The notes under the pieces were generated by a model. It was not told the origin of the DNA and searched no databases. It was given only the letters and a program-made list of their open reading frames with translations. A stretch of DNA of 63,627 nt from Adonisia turfae CCMR0081. Lineage in GTDB: Bacteria > Cyanobacteriota > Cyanobacteriia > Phormidesmidales > Phormidesmidaceae. The translations under genes were made by a program, and so were the position numbers. This document shows, piece after piece, positions 18,068 to 25,810 of this stretch (its first letter is position 1; each line of letters starts with the position of its first letter). The stretch spans positions 1,826,416 to 1,890,042 of the forward strand of contig NZ_QXHD01000004.1 in the NCBI RefSeq assembly GCF_011009555.1, in the 5' to 3' direction.

Positions 18068-18105
18068 CTGAGGGGGGATTCGCAAAATTGTGAATCCCCC
18101 CTCAG
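18068..18105. terminator. strong hairpin between the small membrane protein and nrdJ ends
   Basis: Arms CTGAGGGGGGATTC and GAATCCCCCCTCAG pair perfectly over 14 bases. The inner bases (GCAA...TTGT) also pair almost fully, giving a near-perfect 38-base palindrome. It lies 115 bases beyond the nrdJ stop. It may be the transcript end for nrdJ, though no long T-run follows. Confidence 0.6.
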
Positions 18106-18219
18106 ATGTAATTATCTAAAACCAGCGCAAGAGAACCCTGGTTTATAGAACAAACCCTAGTAAGGTGAGTGACTATTTAAGAAATCACCCCACTCTCCAC
18201 TGTCTATTCCCCATTGCCC

Positions 18220-20397
18220 CTAGCCAGGCGTCTTCTCCGGCAACAGGCACTTATCAGAATCACAGCCTGCCGGACCAGCTTCAATCAGTTCACCCGCATC
18301 ATAACGCTCTAACGCTGCATGGAAATTCTCGGTGGAACGACGGGCTAGAACCTCGTTACACAATTCCTCGTAGCGTGCTTTATCAATGGGTTCAAACGGC
18401 AAACGTGGGAATGTTTGCAGATCATCAAAGCGTGCCAGTAGGGCCGAAGAAATATAGCCTTCGTCATTTTGAATCGCCCGGTGAATGCGTTCTGCTAGAA
18501 CCTCAATTTCATTTTCACGAAATTCGATAGTAGCCGAGGTATTATGCGCCGTATAGTGCCGCTGTACCTGCATGTAGAAATCAAACTGAGTCAGGGCAGA
18601 GAACTGCTCAATGGCAATCTGATCTGCCCCTGGCAAATTAGCCCAGGGCACCTCCACAGGCATTTCCACTAGCCACTCAGTACAGCGGGGATCAAAAGGA
18701 TCATTTAGCAGGTTGCCGTTCTCATCTTTATCAGACTGGGATGGCACCACCGCATAACCATAGTCAATACAAGCCAGGGCCACCGGATCATCCTTGCGGA
18801 AGGTAATGCGACGGATAAAGCGTTGGGACTTAGGTGGATGCCAACCAGAAGACGCACCGCTGAGGAGACTCTTCGTACCAGCAGGTTGCACAGTTGTGCA
18901 GCGGTTGGGACGCTTGATGTTATGGCGATCGCAATAGTCCCAAACCGTCCCATGGACAATGGCCTTCCAACGGCTTAGATACTCTTGCTCCTTGGCCTTA
19001 AACTGCAAGCCTTGCATAGTGTCTGGACGACCGGCTTCCCACCATTTCAGCCAGCCCACCCCAAAGGCCTGCACAAAGAAGTCAAATAGTCCGGTAAAGG
19101 ATACGCCGACAATGGGATCATCCAACCGTGATTGCTGATAGCGGGGTTCGATAAACTGGTGATTGAGCAGAGCAGCAACTGCGATCGCACCGGCACGGAA
19201 GGCATCTTCCTGTTCCTGCAGGTTCTCTGGATCAATTTGGTTCAAGTGAATTTCCGCCAGATTGCAGTGGAAGTTCTGGCCCAAAATTTCACCGCAGGGG
19301 TTTAGGCCATAGCGCCCTTCGCCCTGGGCACGGCGTTCTGCTTCACCCGCCCACTGAATCGCCCCCTCACCGGAGTAAAACTGCTTACGCACCGCATTGG
19401 TCATTTCCTCCAAGGATGGCTTGGTGTGGAACACCCGCGTGTGGTTAGCCATACGCAGCGCATCACGCTCAGGGTCAATTCGCCAGTTGCCGTCAGCATC
19501 CTGTTGCCACAGATTATCTTTAGCCGCCGCCGCTTGCTCATCATGGCTGTCAAACTGACGCATCCCCGCCGACCGCCGGATATTACCAGCCACCACACAG
19601 GCCGCAGCTTCATCAATTAACAGACAGCACTCCACAGAGTTGAGCTTACGGCCAATGGCTTTATTTAAAATTGTGGCGCAGCGATTGTATAGCCCCGGCA
19701 GCTTCACCGGATTGGCCATGCCGCCAAATCCCTTCAGCTTTTCCCCCGCAGGACGCACATCACTCAGATTAACGACCACATCTACATCACCCGTGAAGTC
19801 TTCACGGCTGGAAAGCTCTAAAATCGTCTGATACGACATCACCCAGCCATTACGACTATCACCAACACGGATCTCAACACGGTTGCCATCCACCACGACA
19901 TCCGTTTCTTCACGACGCTGAGCCACAGGCGTAGCCCCCACATCGCCAGCCATGGTCACCGTTAACCGATTACGAATCACTGGCAGCTGATCGATGTATT
20001 TAGGCTCTAGCATCGCACCGGTGCCACAGCCCATCATCGCTAAATCCATCATCAGACCAAAGGCACGCCAGTCCACCACATTGGTGCTGGTACAGTTATA
20101 GGCCCCAGAGAAATTTTTCTGCTGCCTACTCCACTCAGTCCCCCCGACCCAGAGCCAACGACCCGACGGCAGCGCCTTTAATTCCCGCTGCATTCGCTGC
20201 ACCAGGGCCTTTTCGTCCGCCGTCAGCTTACCCAGTTCCACCAGACCGCCTAGGGTGCGATCGCAAACGTCATACCAAGATTCCCGCTGTCCATCGTCCA
20301 AACGACGGCTATAGGTACGATAAAAAACTGGATAGGCCGCTGGCGCAGTTCCAGGGAAAGGCGTTTTTGTACGTAGTCGTTCTAACTCTTGAACCAT
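18220..20397 (-). CDS. nrdJ: adenosylcobalamin-dependent (class II) ribonucleoside-triphosphate reductase
   Basis: 725 residues, matching monomeric class II RTPR (Lactobacillus leichmannii type). Active-site cysteines are visible: GAYNCTSTN (about residue 120) and NPCGEI followed by FHCNLAE (about 395-410; thiyl-radical Cys and redox partner). A C-terminal CDSDKC (about 715-720) fits the re-reducing cysteine pair. It makes deoxynucleotides from NTPs with vitamin B12 coenzyme and independently of oxygen. No intein is present. RBS-like AAGGAAG lies before the ATG. Upstream are a terminator and a 51-codon frame suggesting leader control. Confidence 0.94.
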   Translation of the reverse strand: MVQELERLRTKTPFPGTAPAAYPVFYRTYSRRLDDGQRESWYDVCDRTLGGLVELGKLTADEKALVQRMQRELKALPSGRWLWVGGTEWSRQQKNFSGAYNCTSTNVVDWRAFGLMMDLAMMGCGTGAMLEPKYIDQLPVIRNRLTVTMAGDVGATPVAQRREETDVVVDGNRVEIRVGDSRNGWVMSYQTILELSSREDFTGDVDVVVNLSDVRPAGEKLKGFGGMANPVKLPGLYNRCATILNKAIGRKLNSVECCLLIDEAAACVVAGNIRRSAGMRQFDSHDEQAAAAKDNLWQQDADGNWRIDPERDALRMANHTRVFHTKPSLEEMTNAVRKQFYSGEGAIQWAGEAERRAQGEGRYGLNPCGEILGQNFHCNLAEIHLNQIDPENLQEQEDAFRAGAIAVAALLNHQFIEPRYQQSRLDDPIVGVSFTGLFDFFVQAFGVGWLKWWEAGRPDTMQGLQFKAKEQEYLSRWKAIVHGTVWDYCDRHNIKRPNRCTTVQPAGTKSLLSGASSGWHPPKSQRFIRRITFRKDDPVALACIDYGYAVVPSQSDKDENGNLLNDPFDPRCTEWLVEMPVEVPWANLPGADQIAIEQFSALTQFDFYMQVQRHYTAHNTSATIEFRENEIEVLAERIHRAIQNDEGYISSALLARFDDLQTFPRLPFEPIDKARYEELCNEVLARRSTENFHAALERYDAGELIEAGPAGCDSDKCLLPEKTPG

Positions 20398-20411
20398 TCG
20401 TCTGGACTTCC

Positions 20412-20567
20412 TTACGAATCTAAGGGTGTGAGTGAAATAGGGTCGTTAACGATGGGGATGTACATCAAACCTTGGGAAACAGCACATGTAGCGCCAATGA
20501 TGTCCCCAATACTTGTTAACACTCTAAATGTGCTATGGCACATGGAAATAAAGCCTAACACCACCAT
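20412..20567 (-). CDS. possible 51-residue leader ORF ahead of nrdJ
   Basis: An open frame reading MVVLGFISMCHSTFRVLTSI and ending in PLDS, placed between a rho-independent terminator and nrdJ. It stops 14 bases before the nrdJ ATG. Its start follows the terminator T-run directly, with no obvious ribosome-binding site. It may be a regulatory leader peptide or merely chance. Confidence 0.25.
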   Translation of the reverse strand: MVVLGFISMCHSTFRVLTSIGDIIGATCAVSQGLMYIPIVNDPISLTPLDS

Positions 20568-20568
20568 C

Positions 20569-20609
20569 AAAAAAAATCTAGCGTCTTGCCTTTAGGGCGA
20601 ACGCTAGAT
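20569..20609 (-). terminator. rho-independent terminator in the nrdJ upstream region (possible attenuator)
   Basis: On the minus strand, arms ATCTAGCGT and ACGCTAGAT form 9 pairs with an inner GCC/GGC, followed at once by eight T residues. It is the most canonical terminator in the window and lies 172 bases upstream of the nrdJ start codon, on the same strand. Just before it, CGCTA (20611-20615) can pair with the TAGCG that begins the ascending arm, giving a competing 5-bp hairpin. It either ends a separate short RNA or acts as an attenuator. Confidence 0.7.
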
Positions 20610-20792
20610 GTAGCGATCAGTAAATTTTTTATCCATTACGTGAACTAAAACCCCTAAACAGCCGTCAATCCTAACTAACGAACTAATCGACGATTTAGCA
20701 AGATGACGTAAGGGGAGACGATATACCGTTGTCAGGCTATATTAATTGCAAGACCCAGGGGTATTTACATCCACATCCAAGCAACGTTCAAG

Positions 20793-20823
20793 GCCTGATT
20801 CCATTGGATCAAGGCTATTTTTT
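20793..20823 (+). terminator. terminator-like hairpin on the plus strand with no assigned gene
   Basis: GCCTGATTCC and GGATCAAGGC pair with two bulges around an ATT loop, followed by TATTTTTT. The only genes to its left are on the other strand, so it may end an unannotated plus-strand RNA arising between 20400 and 20790. Confidence 0.45.
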
Positions 20824-21120
20824 AAAGCTCAGTTCTAGGGTTGTGAGCCAGGTGCGATTTAAAAAGTGGTCAAATTACTAAAGTTACTAATAGGTTGACC
20901 GGTAAGCTGCAATATGAGGGTAGCCATATATAGAGGACCTAAAGAATATATGGTTATAGATACTCTAATTGGCACTGGGCTTACATAATGCTCCATATAG
21001 CATTCTCGTGGTGTTTGGTAAAGATTTCCTGTCTTAACGATTAACTCAATTCCTTTTACGGGTTTTTCCGAAGTTAGTTCTACTTCCCTGTATCCAATGC
21101 TGTGAATCAACCCATTGACC

Positions 21121-22137
21121 ATGAGCCATTCAGTAGTGTTGTCCTCTCCATTAACAGAGACAGTGCAGCGGCCATGTGACTTCACGATTGCTATTTGCAC
21201 CTATAACGGTGCCCAGCGTATTCCGGCTGTTCTCGATCGACTACAGCAGCAGCTTAATACTCAAATACTGCGCTGGGAAGTTTTTGTAATCGACAACAAC
21301 AGCAGCGATTCTACAGCTGCAGTCGTCCAGGAATACCAGCAGAAGTGGTCGTCTGACATTCCGTTGCGGTATTTATTTGAGGGTCGTCAAGGGGCCGCTT
21401 ACGCTCGCCAGCTAGCCATGGAAACGGCTAAGAGCGAACTGGTTGGTTTTTTAGATGACGATAATTTACCGGCTGATAACTGGGTAGCAACGGCCTATAA
21501 GTTTGGCCAGCAGCACCCACATGTTGGGGCCTACGGCAGTCAAATCTATGGCCAGTTTGAAGGCACGCTCCCCGATGACTTTCATCGGATCCAGTCATTC
21601 TTCGCCCTAACTCAGCGAGGTGATGAAGCCCATGTTTATCAGCCTCGCCAGCGAGTCTTGCCACCCTCTGCAGGTCTAGTGGTGCGGCGGCAGGCTTGGT
21701 TGAAAAACGTCCCCCGTCAACTCATTTTGACCGGGCGTCATGACGAACAAATGCTCACGGGCGAAGATTTAGAAGCCATCGCCCACATCCGCAGAGGTAA
21801 CTGGGAAATTTGGCACAACCCCGACATGAAGGTTTGGCATCAGATCCCAGCCCGTCGTTTGCAGCGCAGTTATCTGCTGCCATTTTTCCGAGGCATTGGC
21901 CTCAGCCGCCACGTGACTCGCATGCTCAACATGCCCTCCTGGCAGCGTCCCTTTATGTTTTGGGTGTTTATAGCCAGCGATTTGCTTAAAGCCCTACACC
22001 ATGTGGTGACTTACCGCACACTACTCCAAACCAAGGTTGTCCCGGCATGTGAGCTAGAATTCTATCTTTGCAGCTTGGTCAGCCCACTTTATATCTGGCG
22101 TTTACTATTGCTTAGGTTTCTAAAAAATAAATCTTGA
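21121..22137 (+). CDS. hpsE: family 2 glycosyltransferase, HpsE-like
   Basis: 338 residues from ATG 21121. GT-A fold: CDFTIAICTYNGAQRIP (about 22-38), VFVIDNNSSDSTA (about 57-69) and the metal/nucleotide motif DDDN (about 111-114). The tail is hydrophobic (LLPFFRGIGLS, FWVFIASDLLKAL, VSPLYIWRLLLLRFL) and probably membrane-associated. The opening FTIAICTYNG resembles HpsE glycosyltransferases of hormogonium-polysaccharide loci. Start of a same-strand group with 22205, 23229 and 24558, all probably in one surface-glycan pathway. The sugar donor is unknown. Confidence 0.75.
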   Translation: MSHSVVLSSPLTETVQRPCDFTIAICTYNGAQRIPAVLDRLQQQLNTQILRWEVFVIDNNSSDSTAAVVQEYQQKWSSDIPLRYLFEGRQGAAYARQLAMETAKSELVGFLDDDNLPADNWVATAYKFGQQHPHVGAYGSQIYGQFEGTLPDDFHRIQSFFALTQRGDEAHVYQPRQRVLPPSAGLVVRRQAWLKNVPRQLILTGRHDEQMLTGEDLEAIAHIRRGNWEIWHNPDMKVWHQIPARRLQRSYLLPFFRGIGLSRHVTRMLNMPSWQRPFMFWVFIASDLLKALHHVVTYRTLLQTKVVPACELEFYLCSLVSPLYIWRLLLLRFLKNKS

Positions 22138-22204
22138 GATATCAATTATCTCAACTACTTTGGGAATATAGAACCGTAGGGACTGCATAATTCTGCGCCT
22201 CCTG

Positions 22205-23218
22205 ATGTCAGCCCTCCAAGGCTATGTTTATTTGATACCTATGACCTGTGTCAGTGCTGCACTCATCCTGCCCGTTCGAAATCGTCAAGCCTATACATCA
22301 GCCATTTTGCATCAGCTGAGGGCTCAAATTTCTGCGTCCTCAGGTGCACATACCATCGAAGTGATAGTGGTGGATGATGGGTCTACCGATGGGACACCTG
22401 AGTTGATTCGCCAAACCTTTACAGCGGTTCACTTACTACAAGGGGATGGCGAGCTTTGGTGGACGGGTGCGATCGCAACCGGCATGAACTTTGCCCAGCA
22501 GCAACTGCAAACAGACTATGTCGTTTGGCTTAACGACGACATCACGTTAGCAGACGACTTTATATCCCAACTAATCCAGGTATGTCAGAAAAATTTAAAT
22601 AAAAAAGTAATCACCGGCGGCATCGTATGTGCTCAATCTCACCCAGACTGGATTGTATTTGGCGGGGTGATTGCCAGCCAACCCATTAATAACCTGGAGC
22701 AATTTAGCGATAGTCCAATAATTCCAGTAGATACCTTAAACGGCAACATTGCCGTCATACCCACTGCATTGATAGCAGACATTGACCTCCCCAATGCCAA
22801 ACGATTTCGCCACTACGGCGGTGATTACGAATATATCTGCAGAGCGAAGGAAGCAGGGTACAAAGTGCAACTGTCCAATCAACTAAACGCAAGCACTGAT
22901 TGGCAAACCAGTGACGTCATTCGCTACATGCCCCTGTGGATTCAATGGTATATCAGCCAAACCTTTACGGATAAGCTCAAGGTTCTCCAAAGCTTAACTA
23001 ATCGAAAATCGCCCCATAACGTCGAGCACATGGTTAACAGCATCCATCGGCAGTCTAACCATGTACCCCGCTGGATCTACCTTATTTTTCATCTCAAAAA
23101 ACTCATAAAACTCGTTAGTAGCGCCCTCATTCCCGCATCGTTACGCCACAAACATGTTCAAGCTTATTTCCAAAAACATAACGTGCCCTCCGACGTTGTG
23201 CAATCTGTCTTGCAATAG
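22205..23218 (+). CDS. family 2 glycosyltransferase
   Basis: 337 residues, or 325 from ATG 22241, which begins just before the fold (MTCVSAALILPVRNR). GT-A motifs: ALILPVRNRQ, VIVVDDGSTDGTPELI and WLNDDITLADDF (the DxD equivalent, about residue 118). GELWWTGAIATG resembles rhamnosyltransferase-type GT2 enzymes. The C-terminal 80 residues are basic and helical (LIFHLKKLIKLVSSAL) and may touch the membrane. It ends 10 bases before the next glycosyltransferase, so they are likely co-transcribed. Confidence 0.8.
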   Translation: MSALQGYVYLIPMTCVSAALILPVRNRQAYTSAILHQLRAQISASSGAHTIEVIVVDDGSTDGTPELIRQTFTAVHLLQGDGELWWTGAIATGMNFAQQQLQTDYVVWLNDDITLADDFISQLIQVCQKNLNKKVITGGIVCAQSHPDWIVFGGVIASQPINNLEQFSDSPIIPVDTLNGNIAVIPTALIADIDLPNAKRFRHYGGDYEYICRAKEAGYKVQLSNQLNASTDWQTSDVIRYMPLWIQWYISQTFTDKLKVLQSLTNRKSPHNVEHMVNSIHRQSNHVPRWIYLIFHLKKLIKLVSSALIPASLRHKHVQAYFQKHNVPSDVVQSVLQ

Positions 23219-23228
23219 CTGAGTTTCG

Positions 23229-24476
23229 ATGAAAATATTACATCTCAGCACATCAGATGCGAATGGCGGAGCGGCTCGGGGTGCCTATTGGATGCATACG
23301 GCCCTCAAACGAGCTGGCGTTGATTCCCACATGCTCGTGGCCGAAAAATATACTGATGACTCAACAGTAATTGGCCCCAGTGGCATTACAGGAGGACAAA
23401 AAATTCTTAACGGTATTCGTCAAACCGTCGAATACTGGCCCTTAAAACGTTATCCCCACAAATTACCAGGGCTCTTTTCCCCGGCTATTTACCCCAATCC
23501 AGTTATCAAACAAATCCAACAAATTAAGCCAGACATCATTAATTTACACTGGGTTGGGTTAGGGCTGCTCAGGCCAGAACAACTCAAAACATTTACCCAG
23601 CCCATCGTCTGGACATTACGGGATATGTGGAGCTTTACCGGAGGTTGCTGCTACACCCAAGGCTGTACTCGATATCAACAGCAATGTGGCCGCTGTCCTA
23701 TGCTGGGCTCCACTCAAGAAAAAGACTTATCTAGAAAAGTTTGGCAACGCAAATATCATGCCTGGCAAAACCTGAATCTAACCTTAGTACCCATTAGCCA
23801 ATGGGTAGCTGACTGCGCCAGCAAAAGCACTCTATTAAACCAATATCCTGCCCAAGTCATCCCCAATGCCGTAGATACTGATATTTTTCGTCCTATTGAC
23901 AAAAATATCGCCCGTGACATTCTGAAACTGCCTCAACAGGATAAACTCATCCTTTTTGGTGCGTTAAGTGCAACCACTGATAAGCGCAAAGGCTTTGACC
24001 ATTTAAGAGCTGCTCTAAATACACTAAAAAGTAACAATACCTTGCCTCTGCGAGCTGTCATCTTTGGTGCGAACAAAATATCACCATCAATGAAACTCAA
24101 TATCCCTCACACTATGCTGGGACGCCTAAACGACAATGTCACACTGGCACTCGCCTATTCAGCCGCTGATGTGATGGTAGTCCCTTCTGTTCAAGAAGCC
24201 TTTGGTAAAACCGCCATTGAAGCCATGGCATGCGGCACACCAGTGGTATCCTTTGATGCCACTGGCTTACGCGATATTGTTGAACATCAAAAGAATGGTT
24301 ATCGTGCCGCATGCTTTAGTGCTGAAGACTTGGCTAAAGGTATTGAATGGACTCTTGAAAATACCGAGCGTCTACAACAACTCTCTCAACAATCTCGACA
24401 AACTGTAATTACAAAGTTTTCATTTGAAGTCCAATCAGCATCCTATAAGCAACTTTACCAAGAACTATTGCAATAA
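23229..24476 (+). CDS. family 4 glycosyltransferase
   Basis: 415 residues, GT-B fold. N-terminal MKILHLSTSDANGGAARGAY is the usual acceptor-domain opening. A cysteine-rich insertion (GCCYTQGC...CGRCPMLG, about 137-160) is typical of a GT4 subgroup in polysaccharide clusters and may hold a metal or disulfides. The C-terminal donor site has the E-x7-E motif in EAFGKTAIEAMACGTPVV (about 322-339). Part of the glycan-synthesis cluster. Donor and acceptor cannot be deduced. Confidence 0.85.
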   Translation: MKILHLSTSDANGGAARGAYWMHTALKRAGVDSHMLVAEKYTDDSTVIGPSGITGGQKILNGIRQTVEYWPLKRYPHKLPGLFSPAIYPNPVIKQIQQIKPDIINLHWVGLGLLRPEQLKTFTQPIVWTLRDMWSFTGGCCYTQGCTRYQQQCGRCPMLGSTQEKDLSRKVWQRKYHAWQNLNLTLVPISQWVADCASKSTLLNQYPAQVIPNAVDTDIFRPIDKNIARDILKLPQQDKLILFGALSATTDKRKGFDHLRAALNTLKSNNTLPLRAVIFGANKISPSMKLNIPHTMLGRLNDNVTLALAYSAADVMVVPSVQEAFGKTAIEAMACGTPVVSFDATGLRDIVEHQKNGYRAACFSAEDLAKGIEWTLENTERLQQLSQQSRQTVITKFSFEVQSASYKQLYQELLQ

Positions 24477-24557
24477 ATTTGAGAAATCACCTTTGCACTA
24501 ATTAACCACTATTAATAAAGCCACTCTTTAAAGCCACCTATTAATTTTTATCTATAT

Positions 24558-25436
24558 ATGATGACTCAAAAACACAAGCATCCATATACAGCATCTCCTA
24601 TCTTTATTGTTGGCTGTGCTCGCTCGGGCACAACGCTTCTACAAAGCCTGCTAGCCAGTCATCCCGATATTGCTTCATTCCCAGAGTCCAAATTTTTTGT
24701 AGATCTTGTTTGGATGCCAGAGGAACGCTCACGTCGCTATGCCTTAGGTCTAGTTTCTAAGGAAATGCGCAACACAATGGAATCGTTTTTGCATGAAGTT
24801 GGGCATCCAGAACTCACTTATAAACTTCCGCGTTTACCCCTCATTCAGGCCTACGTTCGTAGCTTTAAAGAAATAATGGGCGAATTGACCCATCTACAAA
24901 AAAAATCTATCTGGCTAGAAAAAACCCCTGAACATTTACACCGACTGAAATATATCGAGCACTACATGCCAGAGGCCAAAGTGATCCACATTGTTAGAAG
25001 CGGCATGGATGTCATTGCTTCTATATATGACCTAGCTCAGCGTCATCCCAACCATTGGGGACGCACCTTTAAAACCCTAGATAATTGTATTCAACGTTGG
25101 ACTGAGGACATTGCCATCACGCATCAGTATCTGGATAAGCCTAACCATACGTTGATTCACTATGAACAAATGGTTAGCCATCCAACAGATGAAGTCAAAC
25201 GCCTCTGTAATTTTATTGGTGTCCCCTTTGATGATCACATGCTCGAAAATTATCGCAATACATCGAGCCAATTAATCCGATCTCGCGAAACCTGGAAAGC
25301 CTCAACTCAAAAAAATATACAGAATACAAATTCTCAGAAATTTTTATCAGTGTTTACCAGGGAACAGCAAAATTACGTTAAGAACCTGGTGCAACAAGTC
25401 AATTTGCCAGTTTTACCAACACAAACATTGGCCTAA
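24558..25436 (+). CDS. PAPS-dependent sulfotransferase family protein
   Basis: 292 residues. The 5'-phosphosulfate-binding loop is FIVGCARSGTTLLQSLL (about 18-34), and the 3'-phosphate-binding strand/helix is VIHIVRSGMDVIAS (about 141-154). EKTPEHLHRL matches the conserved second motif. It should transfer sulfate from PAPS to a hydroxyl, and its place after three glycosyltransferases suggests the acceptor is the polysaccharide being made (inference). Two adjacent ATG codons (24558, 24561) can serve as start. Confidence 0.85.
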   Translation: MMTQKHKHPYTASPIFIVGCARSGTTLLQSLLASHPDIASFPESKFFVDLVWMPEERSRRYALGLVSKEMRNTMESFLHEVGHPELTYKLPRLPLIQAYVRSFKEIMGELTHLQKKSIWLEKTPEHLHRLKYIEHYMPEAKVIHIVRSGMDVIASIYDLAQRHPNHWGRTFKTLDNCIQRWTEDIAITHQYLDKPNHTLIHYEQMVSHPTDEVKRLCNFIGVPFDDHMLENYRNTSSQLIRSRETWKASTQKNIQNTNSQKFLSVFTREQQNYVKNLVQQVNLPVLPTQTLA

Positions 25437-25810
25437 GGCTAGCAATAAAAGCACAAGGAGCCATGGTCGCTACGCAGAACAGCTGAAGAGACTTTTAGAG
25501 TACTTTTCTAGGAAAAATGTATTAATACTAAATTCTGAACAACCAGTCCAAAATCCAGAAAAGGTGTAGGGGAAACCGAACTACATTAGCGGAAATCTAC
25601 AATTGGGATCCAACTTACGATGTATCAATATATGGTGCGGCATGCTTTATGCACGTTTAATACAAATCCGATAAAAATGGACAATCCTGTAGGGGCACTC
25701 CCTTGGGGATGCCCTTCAATAACGGGCACCATCAGTCAGGATTTTGTATAAATTAGTGCATAGAGCCAACACCGTTAGCAAGTCTTAATGAGTCAGAGTA
25801 AATCTAAGTC
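25437..25810. other. intergenic region with a dispersed repeat
   Basis: This 374-base gap ahead of htpG carries the second copy of the dispersed repeat (25659-25756). The rest holds no recognised gene. The htpG promoter should lie in the last 100 bases, but no heat-shock CIRCE-type element was seen. Confidence 0.4.
25659..25756 (+). repeat. dispersed intergenic repeat, copy 2
   Basis: Shares with 17930-18041 the ordered blocks TAATAC-AATC, GGACAATCC, GTAGGGGCA, CCCTTG-GG, TGCCCTTC and CAGGAT-TTGTATAA. This copy lacks about 15 bases near the left end. It sits 55 bases upstream of htpG and could influence its leader. Confidence 0.6.

Larger units (their letters stand above)
17850..18219. other. 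intergenic region with a dispersed repeat and a terminator
   Basis: This 370-base gap holds one copy of a dispersed repeat (17930-18041) and a strong hairpin (18068-18105), listed separately. No gene is apparent in the remainder. Confidence 0.4.

Noticed and set aside
20400..20880. Cobalamin riboswitch upstream of the B12-dependent nrdJ
   Set aside because: It would be expected on biological grounds, but I could not find the conserved B12-box (GCCACTG-like) or the core GG-GAA motifs on the minus strand.
20859..21200. 113-residue frame on the minus strand opposite the hpsE start
   Set aside because: It overlaps the well-supported HpsE-like start by 80 bases, has no recognisable domain or ribosome-binding site, and its composition is not convincing. 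Only the part left of 21120 could be real.
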